From Betaproteobacteria bacterium (GTDB lineage: Bacteria > Pseudomonadota > Gammaproteobacteria > Burkholderiales > SG8-39), in the NCBI GenBank assembly GCA_016195915.1, contig JACPYS010000031.1:1-64000 (forward strand): a stretch of 64,000 nucleotides of DNA, given 5' to 3'. Within the stretch, counting starts at the first letter, position 1; each line of letters starts with the position of its first letter. Shown one piece after another: positions 16,668-25,359 of this stretch. The position numbers were made by a program, and so were the translations under genes. The notes under the pieces are model-generated. The model was given only the letters and a program-made list of their open reading frames with translations, was not told the DNA's origin and made no database searches.

Positions 16668-16874
16668 TCATTCGTAGCTGAAGCCCGCGGCGAATTCTTC
16701 CATCCGTTGCAGTTCGTCCTCGGTGATTTCACCAAGTTGCCATCGCAGCCGCGCGATCTCGCGCATCGCTTCGGCCCGCGCCTGTTTGTTCGAAAGAAGG
16801 TCGAGCTTTCTCTGCGCCGCTTCGAGCCGCAGGCGCAGCACCGCGGGATCAGCGGAATCCGGAACGGAGGTCAT
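16668..16874 (-). CDS. Small hypothetical protein, probable coiled coil
   Basis: 68 residues, charged and helical: VLRLRLEAAQRKLDLLSNKQ and REIARLRWQLGEITEDELQR suggest a short coiled coil. No known domain recognised. It overlaps the upstream ferredoxin gene by ATGA, making it the last gene of the large ferredoxin/oxidoreductase run. It could be a small subunit or assembly factor of that complex. Confidence 0.6.
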   Translation of the reverse strand: MTSVPDSADPAVLRLRLEAAQRKLDLLSNKQARAEAMREIARLRWQLGEITEDELQRMEEFAAGFSYE

Positions 16875-17149
16875 GGCGAAGTTTGCGTTTGAACCGGCGT
16901 GAGCCGCAGCGGCGCCGCGCCGCGGCTGGCCAGCGAGCGCATCTTGACCAGATAGCTTTCGCGCGCCGGTGCGCAGGCGTTCACCGGGCAAGCGTACACG
17001 CAGCGCGGAAGCGGGAAATAGCCGTCGCATTCGACGCAGACGCCTGCGTCGATCGTGAACTGGCTCGGTCCCGGTGCGATTGCGCGTACCGGGCACTCGT
17101 ACTCGCACGCGCTGCAGTTGATGCATTCACAGGAAATCATGTAGGCCAT
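16871..17149 (-). CDS. 2[4Fe-4S] ferredoxin, YfhL/Alvin type
   Basis: 92 residues. The first cluster motif is CINCSACEYECP. The second is CVECDGYFPLPRCVYACP, with the eight-residue insert between the second and third Cys that marks Allochromatium-type ferredoxins. A 35-residue C-terminal tail has no cysteines. It starts 11 bases after the FAD oxidoreductase and likely exchanges electrons with it or with the 2-oxoacid oxidoreductase. Confidence 0.9.
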   Translation of the reverse strand: MAYMISCECINCSACEYECPVRAIAPGPSQFTIDAGVCVECDGYFPLPRCVYACPVNACAPARESYLVKMRSLASRGAAPLRLTPVQTQTSP

Positions 17150-17160
17150 GCGCCAATGCC

Positions 17161-18447
17161 TCAGTTGACGGGCTGGTGAAATACGCCCGCGAGTCCGGAT
17201 GCAGCCACGCGCGTGGCGATGGCCGCCTTGTCGGTGGTGTACAGGCCGCGTGCCTTCATGCGCTCGAAATAGACTGCGCCGGAGAACGTGTACTTCTCGC
17301 GCATGCCCTCTTCGGTCTGCATGCGTTGCCTCACGTAAGAGACGGCGTCACCGACGGCAAGGCTGTCGGGGAGTTCGAGCAACTCCCTGCCGGCGCTCTT
17401 GCGAACCGCGTTGTGGCCTGCGAGCGCACCGGTAACGATGGCCTCCGTGTGCCCCACCAGCAGACCCGCCTTCTCGCCGCCGCAGAACAAGTTGTCGACC
17501 TCGCCCTGGACCTGCATCGCATCATCCCGCGGTGACAGCGCGGCGAAGCGCATCGAGTTGCCCACCGTGCCGGCGTAGGGATCGTCGTAGCGCACGTTTC
17601 CCAGACCCGGGACCTGCTGCAACTGGTCGAGCGGGAGGTGCGAAGTCATCAGCTTCACGCGGCCGGTATCGAGCAGGATGACGTTCTGCGCGTATTCGGC
17701 GGACGCGTATTGCTGGCAGCACTTGGCGCCGAGCTTTTCCTCATGCACCAGGTGGCGCGACATCGGGATCACCAGTACCCCCTTTTCCTCAAGTTCCCTG
17801 ACGAGGCCCGGATCGACGGATTCCTTGCCGAACTCGCAGGAGCCGCTCATCGCGCCGATCGAGCCGTCCGCTTTCTTCCCTTGCTTCTCCGCGATGCCGG
17901 CGAGTCCGGTGAGGCTCACGCGCGGGCCGAAGGTCGGGCAGCGCGCGATACACATCACGCAGCCATTGCCGAATTCGGTGCAGAAGCTCTGCGGGCCGAA
18001 GGAGCCCGTCGTGTCGATGAACACATCGGCCTCGACCGCCGTCGCGTTCTCCAGGCTGATCGCCGTGATCGAGCCATTGCGGCGCGATAGTCCGGCAACG
18101 CGGCTCAGCAACCAGATTTCCACACCGCGCTCGAGCAGGCAATCCCTGACCGCCTTCTCAATGAAGGATACGTCGTACAGCGAGGCGTGCTTGTGCCCGG
18201 GGAATTCGATATCGCGGTGGCGGGTGGTGCGGTCACATACCTCGAACAGCGTGCCCGCACCGAGCGCGATCATCTCCTCGGCCGCCGTGTAGCGGCCGTT
18301 ATTGCGCATGATGCCGCCGACAAGGCCGGTGCCGAGGAGGCTGTCCGCGCGCTCGAGCACAATGACTTCCCGGGCGCCCGCCTGGCGCGCCGCGAGGGCG
18401 GCTGCGCATCCCGCCCAACCGCCACCTACAATGACAACCCTAGACAT
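17161..18447 (-). CDS. FAD-dependent oxidoreductase with Cys-rich motif
   Basis: 428 residues. N-terminal Rossmann motif VVIVGGGWAGCAAALAARQA followed by VIVLERAD. Around residue 160 is DTTGSFGPQ, then a cysteine motif GCVMCIARCP (CX2CX3CP), with further Cys in GSCEFG and KCCQQY, suggesting an Fe-S cluster or disulfide site. ATG 18447 has GGAGG five bases upstream. It overlaps the beta-prime/gamma fusion gene by 8 bases. Role unknown; it may link the ferredoxins to NAD(P) or a quinone, or process an intermediate. Confidence 0.75.
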   Translation of the reverse strand: MSRVVIVGGGWAGCAAALAARQAGAREVIVLERADSLLGTGLVGGIMRNNGRYTAAEEMIALGAGTLFEVCDRTTRHRDIEFPGHKHASLYDVSFIEKAVRDCLLERGVEIWLLSRVAGLSRRNGSITAISLENATAVEADVFIDTTGSFGPQSFCTEFGNGCVMCIARCPTFGPRVSLTGLAGIAEKQGKKADGSIGAMSGSCEFGKESVDPGLVRELEEKGVLVIPMSRHLVHEEKLGAKCCQQYASAEYAQNVILLDTGRVKLMTSHLPLDQLQQVPGLGNVRYDDPYAGTVGNSMRFAALSPRDDAMQVQGEVDNLFCGGEKAGLLVGHTEAIVTGALAGHNAVRKSAGRELLELPDSLAVGDAVSYVRQRMQTEEGMREKYTFSGAVYFERMKARGLYTTDKAAIATRVAASGLAGVFHQPVN

Positions 18448-19696
18448 GGACGCCTCCTGTGATTGCCGCGCGCGTAGCGGCATAGCCGGCGGCGCAGGCG
18501 GCGCGATTCTTTTCCGCGATCGCGCGCGGAACATGCGCAGCCATGCTGCGCGAAAGGGATTCGAGGGATACCGCGTCGGTGAGCGCAGCCACGCAACCCA
18601 GGGACACGATACCCGCCGCGATGGGCTTGCCGGTGTGCTCGCGGGCAAGCGCGGTGATCGGCACCGCGATCGCGCCGGCGGGCAAGCTCGAAACTTCGGC
18701 CGGATCGATGATCACGCGCGCACCAGGTTTGAGGTCCTTCGCAAACCGGTTGGCCGCGCCCTGGCTCAGCACGATGAGCGCGTCCGGATGGTCGGCTGCG
18801 GGGTAGGTGATCGGATCGCTGCTCATCACGACGTCGACCACGCTCGGGCCGCCGCGTGTAGCCGATCCGTAGTCGCCGCGCTGCGTCGCCCACAGGCCTT
18901 CGTGGAAACCCGCGGCCTCGCTCAACACGGTCCCGGCGAGCTTGACGCCATGCCCGCCAAGCCCGGCGATGCGCACCTCGAACCGCGGCACGACGTGCGT
19001 CGGCGATCTGGCCGGCGCCGCGCGCGCCTGACTGCCTGCCACTGCGAGGCGAAGGAGCGGTTTGGTCCATTCCCGGTAAGCATCAAAGTATTCAGGCCAC
19101 GCGTTCTCGCTCAGGACGCCCATCTGCAGCTGCGCGCCGGCCGTGACGCCGATCACCGAGAACCCCGGTGTATCGATCGCCCGGTGAAGCAGATGCGCGA
19201 GTTGGTCCGGATCCTCGAGGTCGGCTCGAGCGACGAAGGACGCACCGAGGGCGGACGCCCATTCGAGCGGGCGCGATGCAGTTTCCAATTCGCGCTGGTA
19301 TGCCGGCATGTCCCAGCCGGCGCGATCCATTGAATCGACCGCCGCCGCGGCGGTAACTTCCGCACGCAACAAGAGTAGCGTCATGCCGATATTGCGACGC
19401 GCGGCGTGGATCAGATGGTTGGTTCCAAGCGTGATGCTGTCCGCGCTCATGATCAGCACCAGCGGAGTGTTCGGCTTTGCCGCGCGCAGGCCGATCGCCA
19501 GCGCGATGTTGCGCCCTGGCGGTCCCTGGATAAACGAGAGCGGGGCGGCACCCTCGCGTCCGGAACGCTGGTAAGGAAGATCCGGCAGGCTCGATAGCAC
19601 GATCGGCGGCTCGCGGTTCGCGTCGAGCCCCATTAGCGTGCAGATGCTGTCCAGCAGCAATTGCCAGGTTGTCGCGAAGCGACGATCGTAGCTCAT
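18440..19696 (-). CDS. 2-oxoacid:ferredoxin oxidoreductase, fused pseudo-beta plus gamma subunit
   Basis: 418 residues in two parts. Residues about 1-215 resemble the TPP beta subunit encoded nearby (TLGTNHLIHAARRNIGMTLL versus SIGGNHLVHAMRRNIGLTAV), but GDGD is replaced by SAD, the NN and YGLTGGQ parts are gone, and the CPGCG motif is absent. It should not bind TPP. Residues about 235-418 are a gamma subunit: RIAGLGGHGVKLAGTVLSEAA, QRGDYGSATRGGPS. The gene overlaps korA-like by ATGA. The pseudo-beta part may be structural. Confidence 0.85.
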   Translation of the reverse strand: MSYDRRFATTWQLLLDSICTLMGLDANREPPIVLSSLPDLPYQRSGREGAAPLSFIQGPPGRNIALAIGLRAAKPNTPLVLIMSADSITLGTNHLIHAARRNIGMTLLLLRAEVTAAAAVDSMDRAGWDMPAYQRELETASRPLEWASALGASFVARADLEDPDQLAHLLHRAIDTPGFSVIGVTAGAQLQMGVLSENAWPEYFDAYREWTKPLLRLAVAGSQARAAPARSPTHVVPRFEVRIAGLGGHGVKLAGTVLSEAAGFHEGLWATQRGDYGSATRGGPSVVDVVMSSDPITYPAADHPDALIVLSQGAANRFAKDLKPGARVIIDPAEVSSLPAGAIAVPITALAREHTGKPIAAGIVSLGCVAALTDAVSLESLSRSMAAHVPRAIAEKNRAACAAGYAATRAAITGGVHV

Positions 19697-20829
19697 GCGG
19701 CCAACCTTGAAACCTTCATGATCGCGGCGAGAATCTGCTCCGGCGTAATCGCGAGACCGTCGGCACGGTTCACACCCTCGACTGCGGCCCGCCCGCCCGC
19801 GAGGCGTTCGACCTCGAGGCGTATCTGGCCGAGGTTCATTTCGGGGACGATGATGCGCTCCACACGGCCTGCGAGTTCACGCATCGCCTTCTCGGGGAAC
19901 GGCCAGATCGTGAGCGGCTTGAACAGACCCGCCCTGGTGCCTTGCGCCCGCGCCAGGGTGACCGCATGCGCGGCGGCGCGCGCGGTTCCGCCATAGGCGA
20001 CAAGCGCGATTTCGGCGTCATCGAGGAGTGCCTCTTCCCACTGCAAAATTTCGTCGAGGTGCGCATCGATCTTGCTGGTCATGTGGCGCCACCAGCGGCT
20101 CACGACTTCGGCATCCTCTGTCGGAAAGCCATGCTCGTCGTGCAACAGTCCCGTGACGTGGTAGCGGTACTCTCGGCCGAACGGCGCGAGCGGCGCTACG
20201 CCGCCCTCGGTGAAGGCGAATGGCTTGTAGGCTTCGGGCGATTCGGCAGGCAGCGGACGGTTCACCACCTGCGGTGTGTCGGGCAGTTCGACCTTCTCCT
20301 TCAACTGCGCGACGATGGCGTCCATCAGCACGATCACCGGCGTGCGGAACTTTTCGGCGAGATTGAATGCGCGCACCGTAAGAACATACGCCTCCTGCAC
20401 GCTGCTCGGCACCAGCACGATGATGGGATGATCGCCGTGCGTGCCCCAGCGCGCCTGCATCACGTCGCCCTGCGCGGCCTTGGTCGGCAGCCCGGTGCTC
20501 GGCCCGACGCGTTGCACGTTGATGACGACGCACGGAATCTCGCTCGCCACCGCGAAGCCGAGGTTCTCCTGCATCAGGGAAAACCCCGGTCCGCTGGTGG
20601 CGGTGGCGCTCTTCAGGCCACCGAGCGATGCGCCGATGATCGCGGCCATGCTTGCAATCTCGTCCTCCATCTGGATGAACACGCCGCCCACTTCGGGCAG
20701 CCGGCCCGAGAGGATCTCCGCGATCTCGGTCGAAGGGGTAATCGGGTAGCCGGCGTAGAAGCGGCAGCCGGCGGCGATCGCGCCCTCGGCCGCGGCTTCG
20801 TTACCGTGCATGAATGAGACTCGGGACAT
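19693..20829 (-). CDS. 2-oxoacid:ferredoxin oxidoreductase alpha subunit (KorA-like)
   Basis: 378 residues. Family segments: GNEAAAEGAIAAGCRFYAGYPITPSTEIAE, EDEIASMAAIIGASLGG, TATSGPGFSLMQE, and a domain II region with KFRTPVIVLMDAIV. Length and order match 2-oxoglutarate:ferredoxin oxidoreductase alpha chains. ATG 20829 overlaps the ferredoxin gene by 29 bases; ATG 20811 is a shorter option. Together with the beta, ferredoxin and gamma parts it forms a complete enzyme turning a 2-oxoacid into acyl-CoA. The lysine-like genes upstream suggest 2-oxoadipate to glutaryl-CoA (inference). Confidence 0.9.
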   Translation of the reverse strand: MSRVSFMHGNEAAAEGAIAAGCRFYAGYPITPSTEIAEILSGRLPEVGGVFIQMEDEIASMAAIIGASLGGLKSATATSGPGFSLMQENLGFAVASEIPCVVINVQRVGPSTGLPTKAAQGDVMQARWGTHGDHPIIVLVPSSVQEAYVLTVRAFNLAEKFRTPVIVLMDAIVAQLKEKVELPDTPQVVNRPLPAESPEAYKPFAFTEGGVAPLAPFGREYRYHVTGLLHDEHGFPTEDAEVVSRWWRHMTSKIDAHLDEILQWEEALLDDAEIALVAYGGTARAAAHAVTLARAQGTRAGLFKPLTIWPFPEKAMRELAGRVERIIVPEMNLGQIRLEVERLAGGRAAVEGVNRADGLAITPEQILAAIMKVSRLAA

Positions 20830-21058
20830 CGGCGATCTCGCTTTCGGGTTCGGGGGGAATGACTTCGATGGCAAAATCCGGGCAGTGGCGCTCGCAGGCC
20901 TTGCAGTTGACGCAGCGCTCGATCGCGTTCGCGAGCGGGTAGCCCTGCGCATCCGGGAAAAGCACCTGCTGCGGGCACCAGGCAATGCACAGGCCGCAGG
21001 CCTTGCACAGTTCCCGATACAGGTTGATTCGATAGATGCCTCGCGCAACGATGTCCAC
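20801..21058 (-). CDS. 2[4Fe-4S] ferredoxin (delta) subunit of the oxidoreductase
   Basis: 85 residues with two standard motifs, CKACGLCIAWCP and CVNCKACERHCP. Such delta chains shuttle electrons from the TPP beta chain to free ferredoxin. It lies between the beta and alpha genes (16-base gap upstream, overlap downstream), the normal korDABC-type grouping. Confidence 0.93.
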   Translation of the reverse strand: MDIVARGIYRINLYRELCKACGLCIAWCPQQVLFPDAQGYPLANAIERCVNCKACERHCPDFAIEVIPPEPESEIADVPSLIHAR

Positions 21059-21074
21059 GTCCGGGTTCTCCGCG

Positions 21075-21980
21075 TCACGCCCGCGCGCGGGCCTTTTGTT
21101 CGAGCATCGCGTAATAGCGGCTGCTGTAGTCGCGCGATCCGTGGCGCTCGAAAATCACGCCGCGTGGCACGCGCGGGTCCTGGTGCACGCCTTGCGCGGT
21201 GGCGGTGCTGACCGGGGTGGCGGGCGACCCGGCGGAAGTGAGCCGCAACGGCGCTGCCGCGCGCCTGAGCAGAACCGGATTCACGCGTCGCGTCTGCTCC
21301 TCCATGCTCTTCATCATCTGCGACGCATCGCCGAGTTCGTTCATGCGTCCGTAGAGAACATGACAGTTGCTGACGACCTCGACCAAAGCGAAGCCGGAAA
21401 CACCCATCGCCCGCTCGATCAACCTGGTCAGCGCTGCGGTTTGATTCACCGTGGCGCGAGCGTAAAACGCAGCGCCCGCGGCACGTGCCAGGGTCTCGAG
21501 ATTCATCGGACGCTCGAACGATCCGGACGCCGCGGTGCTCGTGCGTCCGCCGACGGGCGTGGTGGGTGACGATTGACCGCCGGTCAATCCATACACCGCG
21601 TTGTTGACCACGACGGCCGTGAGCCCGATGTTGCGACGCATGGCGTGGACCAGGTGGTTGCCGCCGATCGACATCGAATCGCCGTCTCCCATCACCACGA
21701 TGACCGACATGTCCGGGCGCGCCATCTTGAGACCCGTGGCGAACGCCGGTGCGCGGCCGTGCGTGGTGTGCAGGGTGTTGAAGTCGGCGTAACCGGACAT
21801 GCGGCCGGTGCAGCCGATGCCCGACACCATTGCCACATTGTTCTTGTCGAGCCCGCGGAAATGCACTGCCTGGGCGATCGAACTCATCACGATGCCCAGG
21901 CCGCAGCCTGGGCACCAGGTCGTCGGAAACGCCTGCGGGCGGAGGTATTCGCGCAGGATAAAGGAGTTCTGCAGTTTCAT
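21075..21980 (-). CDS. 2-oxoacid:ferredoxin oxidoreductase beta subunit (KorB-like)
   Basis: 301 residues. TWCPGCGLGI supplies cluster/TPP-proximal Cys, SGIGCTGRMSGY follows, and the TPP motif is intact: VMGDGDSMSIGGNH ... VVVNNAVYGLTGGQ. The C-terminal half is that of 2-oxoglutarate or 2-ketoisovalerate type beta chains. It starts 20 bases after the aldehyde dehydrogenase stop and is the catalytic partner of the alpha chain. Confidence 0.93.
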   Translation of the reverse strand: MKLQNSFILREYLRPQAFPTTWCPGCGLGIVMSSIAQAVHFRGLDKNNVAMVSGIGCTGRMSGYADFNTLHTTHGRAPAFATGLKMARPDMSVIVVMGDGDSMSIGGNHLVHAMRRNIGLTAVVVNNAVYGLTGGQSSPTTPVGGRTSTAASGSFERPMNLETLARAAGAAFYARATVNQTAALTRLIERAMGVSGFALVEVVSNCHVLYGRMNELGDASQMMKSMEEQTRRVNPVLLRRAAAPLRLTSAGSPATPVSTATAQGVHQDPRVPRGVIFERHGSRDYSSRYYAMLEQKARARA

Positions 21981-22000
21981 GGTTTGAATCTCCGCCCGGC

Positions 22001-23542
22001 CTAGCCGAATTCAAATCTCACGCCCTGCGCCAACGGCATTGCGTTTGAAAAGTTTATTGTATTCGTCGCCCGCCGCATGTAGGCCTTCCACGCATCGCTG
22101 CCCGCTTCGCGGCCGCCACCCGTTTCCTTCTCGCCGCCAAATGCGCCGCCGATCTCCGCTCCGCTCGGTCCGATGTTCACGTTGGCGATACCGCAATCGC
22201 TGCCGCTGGAAGACAGGAACAGTTCTGCTTCGCCGAGGTCCCTGGTAAAAATGGCGGACGCGAGCCCTTGCGGCACGTCGTTGTGTATTGCAACGGCATC
22301 GGTGATCTCGCGATATGCCATGACATAGAGAATCGACGCAAAGGTCTCCGTCCTCACGATCTCTGTCTGGACGCCCATCTCGCAGATCGCGGGTGCGGCG
22401 TAGAACGCGCCCGGCGCGCCGGGAAACTCCCTGCGTTCGCCTCCGAACACGGTGCCGCCCTGCTCGCGCGCGCGATCCAGCGCCGCGCGCATGCCGGCGA
22501 ACGCCTGTTCGTCAATGAGCGGTCCGAGCAGCACGCCGGATTCGAGCGGATTTCCGATCCGCAGATTTCGATACGCCAGCTTCAGCCGTTCAACCAGCCT
22601 GTCGCGAAGGGATTCGTGCACGATCAGACGGCGCAGGGACGTGCATCTCTGCCCCGCGGTCCCGACGGCCGCAAACACGATGGCGCGCACGGCGAGATCG
22701 AGGTCCGCACTCGGCGCCACGATCGCGGCGTTGTTTCCTCCGAGTTCCAGAATCGAACGGCCAAATCGCGAGGCGACGCGCGACGCAACGGCGCGCCCCA
22801 TGCGTGTGCTGCCCGTCGCGCTGATCATCGGCACGCTCGCACTGTCCGCCAAGGCGATCGATGGTCCGGAATCTCCAAGCACGAGCGTACTCAATGGGCG
22901 TGGCAGGTGCGGAAATCCCGATAGCGTTCGCTCCAGCAGCGCCTGGCAGGCGAGCGCGCTCAGGCAGGCCTTTTCCGACGGCTTCCAGACCAGCGTGTTC
23001 CCGCAAACCAACGCAAGCGCGGCGTTCCATCCCCAGACTGCGACGGGAAAATTGAATGCTGTAATGACGCCGCAGACGCCGAGCGGATGCCAAGTCTCCA
23101 TCATTCGGTGTCCGGGCCGTTCGGATGCGATGGTCAGCCCGTAGAGCTGTCGCGACAGGCCGGCCGCAAAAACGCAGATGTCGATCAGCTCCTGTACTTC
23201 ACCCAGCCCCTCGGAAAGAATCTTTCCGGTCTCGATCGAGATCAGCTCGCCGAGCGCCGCCTTGTGATCGCGCACCGACTGCCCGAAACTGCGCACCACT
23301 TCCCCGCGGGCAGGCGCCGGGGTGGCGCACCACGGCACAAAGGCGAGACGCGCATTTTCGATCGCCTGCCCAAGCTCTTGCGGCGATGCCGCCCGGAGCG
23401 TGCATATCGTTTCCCCCGTGACCGGCGTGCGCGAGCGCAGCCCATCGCCCGCTACGCTGCGGAGATCGACGCCGAGCTGCCCGAGCAATGAGCGCGCGCG
23501 CTCAGGCAGCGCGCCTGGATCCGGCAACTGTTCCTGGCGCAT
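22001..23542 (-). CDS. Aldehyde dehydrogenase, ALDH7/piperideine-6-carboxylate dehydrogenase type
   Basis: 513 residues from ATG 23542; a Met at 23566 is an alternative. Motifs: TAFNFPVAVWGWN, ATGSTRMG, catalytic ELGGNNA Glu and GTAGQRCTSLRR Cys, and the C-terminal NIGPSGAEIGGAFGGEKETG that is characteristic of antiquitin/ALDH7 proteins. This class oxidises 2-aminoadipate semialdehyde (in equilibrium with piperideine-6-carboxylate) to 2-aminoadipate. Its 5' end overlaps the lysine-dehydrogenase-like gene by 41 bases, supporting consecutive steps. Confidence 0.9.
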   Translation of the reverse strand: MRQEQLPDPGALPERARSLLGQLGVDLRSVAGDGLRSRTPVTGETICTLRAASPQELGQAIENARLAFVPWCATPAPARGEVVRSFGQSVRDHKAALGELISIETGKILSEGLGEVQELIDICVFAAGLSRQLYGLTIASERPGHRMMETWHPLGVCGVITAFNFPVAVWGWNAALALVCGNTLVWKPSEKACLSALACQALLERTLSGFPHLPRPLSTLVLGDSGPSIALADSASVPMISATGSTRMGRAVASRVASRFGRSILELGGNNAAIVAPSADLDLAVRAIVFAAVGTAGQRCTSLRRLIVHESLRDRLVERLKLAYRNLRIGNPLESGVLLGPLIDEQAFAGMRAALDRAREQGGTVFGGERREFPGAPGAFYAAPAICEMGVQTEIVRTETFASILYVMAYREITDAVAIHNDVPQGLASAIFTRDLGEAELFLSSSGSDCGIANVNIGPSGAEIGGAFGGEKETGGGREAGSDAWKAYMRRATNTINFSNAMPLAQGVRFEFG

Positions 23543-24635
23543 TCGCCTTTTCCTCGTTGATGGCATAGTGGCGGCCGAACCGGTTGCCGAGAAACATGTC
23601 AAGCGAAGCCTGTTCCTGGCGCACGAAGCCGCGGTCCGGGATCTTTCCCGCGACCATCAGATCGACCATCGCGCAGATCCCGGCAGCCGTGGTGAGCTGA
23701 ATTGCCGAAAGCAGCTTCCCGTTCACCTCCCTGGCGTAGACTTTTCGGACAAATGTTTCCTGCGTCAGGCGAGCGTTCTTCTGTCCGGTCACCGTGACGA
23801 AGATGAGAACGAGATCCTGCGTGGTCATTGGAATCGCCGCCTCGAGGACGTCCTTCAGGACGCCTCGATGCAGGCCGAGCCGCAGATCGCGAATGAGGAC
23901 CTTCACGATGTCGCGGTGTCCGGGATACCGGACCGTCTTGTAGTTCAGGTTCTCGACGCTTCCCGCAAGGGATTCGCAGAGCGTACCGAGTCCGCCGGAG
24001 GTGTTGAAGGCCTCATAGGTCACGCCGTCCAGCGAGAACTCCTCGGCTTCCTCGAGCGCCTGCACCTCGCGCAGCGTCCCGTCGACGATGGCCTCGCAGG
24101 GATTGCAGTATTCATTGATCAAGCCATCGGTGCTCCACGTCAGGTTGTATTTCAGCGCGTTGCTCGGATAGATCGGCAGCGCTCCAACCCGCATCTTTAC
24201 ATCCCTGAGGGAATCGAAATGCCGCGCCGCGCTGTTGGCCGCAATCGAGATGAAACCCGGGGCGAGGCCGCACTGCGGAACGAAGGCGGTCTGGGCTCCC
24301 AGTGCGAGTTGCTTCACCGCGCGCGTACTCTCGACATCTTCGGTCAGATCGAAATAGTGCACCCCGGCTTGTTTGGCCGCACTCGCGATCAGTGGGGTCA
24401 GATGGTACGGGCACGCCGAAATCACGAATTGCTGATTCTCGAGAAGCGGCACGAGTTCCGCTGCCGAGGCGAGAACGCAGGCGCGAGTACGGAATCCCTG
24501 GTCGCGAAAAACGCGCAGGCGCTCCGGGTCCTGGTCGATGATCGTCAGCGCATAGTCGCCCGTCTCATCGAGAAGAGCCACGACGGCTTCGCCGATCTTC
24601 CCCGCACCCGCCAACGTCAATCTGGTCCTTTCCAT
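23502..24635 (-). CDS. Saccharopine-dehydrogenase-family protein, lysine 6-dehydrogenase-like
   Basis: 377 residues, close to L-lysine 6-dehydrogenase of Geobacillus (about 385). N-terminal NAD(P) motif LTLAGAGKIGEAV. Shared segments with that family: AGVHYFDLTED, FVPQCGLAPGFISI, VGALPIYPSN, STDGLINEY, EAFNTSGGLGTL and LNYKTVRYPGH. Such enzymes oxidise the epsilon-amino group of lysine, or act on saccharopine. ATG 24635 has GGAG seven bases upstream. The next gene would oxidise its cyclised product. Confidence 0.83.
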   Translation of the reverse strand: MERTRLTLAGAGKIGEAVVALLDETGDYALTIIDQDPERLRVFRDQGFRTRACVLASAAELVPLLENQQFVISACPYHLTPLIASAAKQAGVHYFDLTEDVESTRAVKQLALGAQTAFVPQCGLAPGFISIAANSAARHFDSLRDVKMRVGALPIYPSNALKYNLTWSTDGLINEYCNPCEAIVDGTLREVQALEEAEEFSLDGVTYEAFNTSGGLGTLCESLAGSVENLNYKTVRYPGHRDIVKVLIRDLRLGLHRGVLKDVLEAAIPMTTQDLVLIFVTVTGQKNARLTQETFVRKVYAREVNGKLLSAIQLTTAAGICAMVDLMVAGKIPDRGFVRQEQASLDMFLGNRFGRHYAINEEKANAPGTVAGSRRAA

Positions 24636-24671
24636 GTCAATACTCCGTTCTCGGTGGATCATCAGGCTCGC

Positions 24672-25025
24672 TTACGGGCTCCCGCCCGATAGACGCTCGC
24701 CGGCCGCAGCCACTGCCGATTTCGCGGCAGGGGGCTGCCACGAAACGCTGACGGCGCCGCTGATGAAAGTCTGGCACGCCATGCGATAGCCGTTCGCCAG
24801 GTCATCCTCCGACAGGTGCTTGCGCTCCTTGGCTTTGACCGCGTCCGTGTGCTCCAGACCCTGCTCGATTCTGCACTTGCAGGTTCCGCAGAGGCCGGCG
24901 CCGCATTTGAACGGAATGCCTCCTTTCTCGCGCAGCGATACTCGCAGGATGTTGCTGTTCTCCGGCGCGGAAACGACCTTGCCGCCATTGGTAATGAAGG
25001 TGACGGTGATCATCGAATGCGGCAT
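24672..25025 (-). CDS. [2Fe-2S] plant-type ferredoxin
   Basis: 117 residues. Cluster motif CGAGLCGTCKC (CX4CX2C) near residue 41 with the fourth Cys in YRMACQTF near 83, normal for xylene-monooxygenase-type ferredoxins. The last 25 residues are an Ala/Gly-rich tail. Second of two [2Fe-2S] ferredoxins in this run. No reductase or Rieske oxygenase is present; the diiron oxidase across the divergent promoter is a possible acceptor (inference). Confidence 0.9.
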   Translation of the reverse strand: MPHSMITVTFITNGGKVVSAPENSNILRVSLREKGGIPFKCGAGLCGTCKCRIEQGLEHTDAVKAKERKHLSEDDLANGYRMACQTFISGAVSVSWQPPAAKSAVAAAGERLSGGSP

Positions 25026-25065
25026 GGACGAACGGCTGGAGCATGCGTTTGCATGGGGCTGCCGG

Positions 25066-25359
25066 CTAGCGCTTCACCAGCGAGATATCCATGTCGCCGA
25101 AGTGCATGAGCCCTTCGAGCTCATGCCTCGCCTGTTCGACCGTCTCGAACTTCGGCAGGAACTTGGAGGGGACGCGATTCACGAGCGGAGGAGAGGACTC
25201 GTCCACGATGGTGATTTTCGCTTCGGCCTTCAGTTCTGCGATGACGAAATGGGCCCTCTTGCGTCCGCAGAAAATGTAGTCGTACGCCTCGACCGGCAAC
25301 AAGGCTTCGCCGAGTTCGGTCCTGAACTGTCCGGGCTTGCTGGTCAATATCACGTACAT
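25066..25359 (-). CDS. Unknown 97-residue protein between two ferredoxins
   Basis: Not recognised. The sequence is soluble and mixed alpha/beta: MYVILTSKPGQFRTELGEAL, IFCGRKRAHFVIAELKAEAK, TIVDESSPPLVNRVPSKFLP, ending MDISLVKR. One Cys only, so no cluster of its own. Its start overlaps the upstream ferredoxin gene by 10 bases and the second ferredoxin follows after 40, so it is cotranslated with them. It may be a small electron-transfer or oxygenase accessory protein. Confidence 0.7.
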   Translation of the reverse strand: MYVILTSKPGQFRTELGEALLPVEAYDYIFCGRKRAHFVIAELKAEAKITIVDESSPPLVNRVPSKFLPKFETVEQARHELEGLMHFGDMDISLVKR

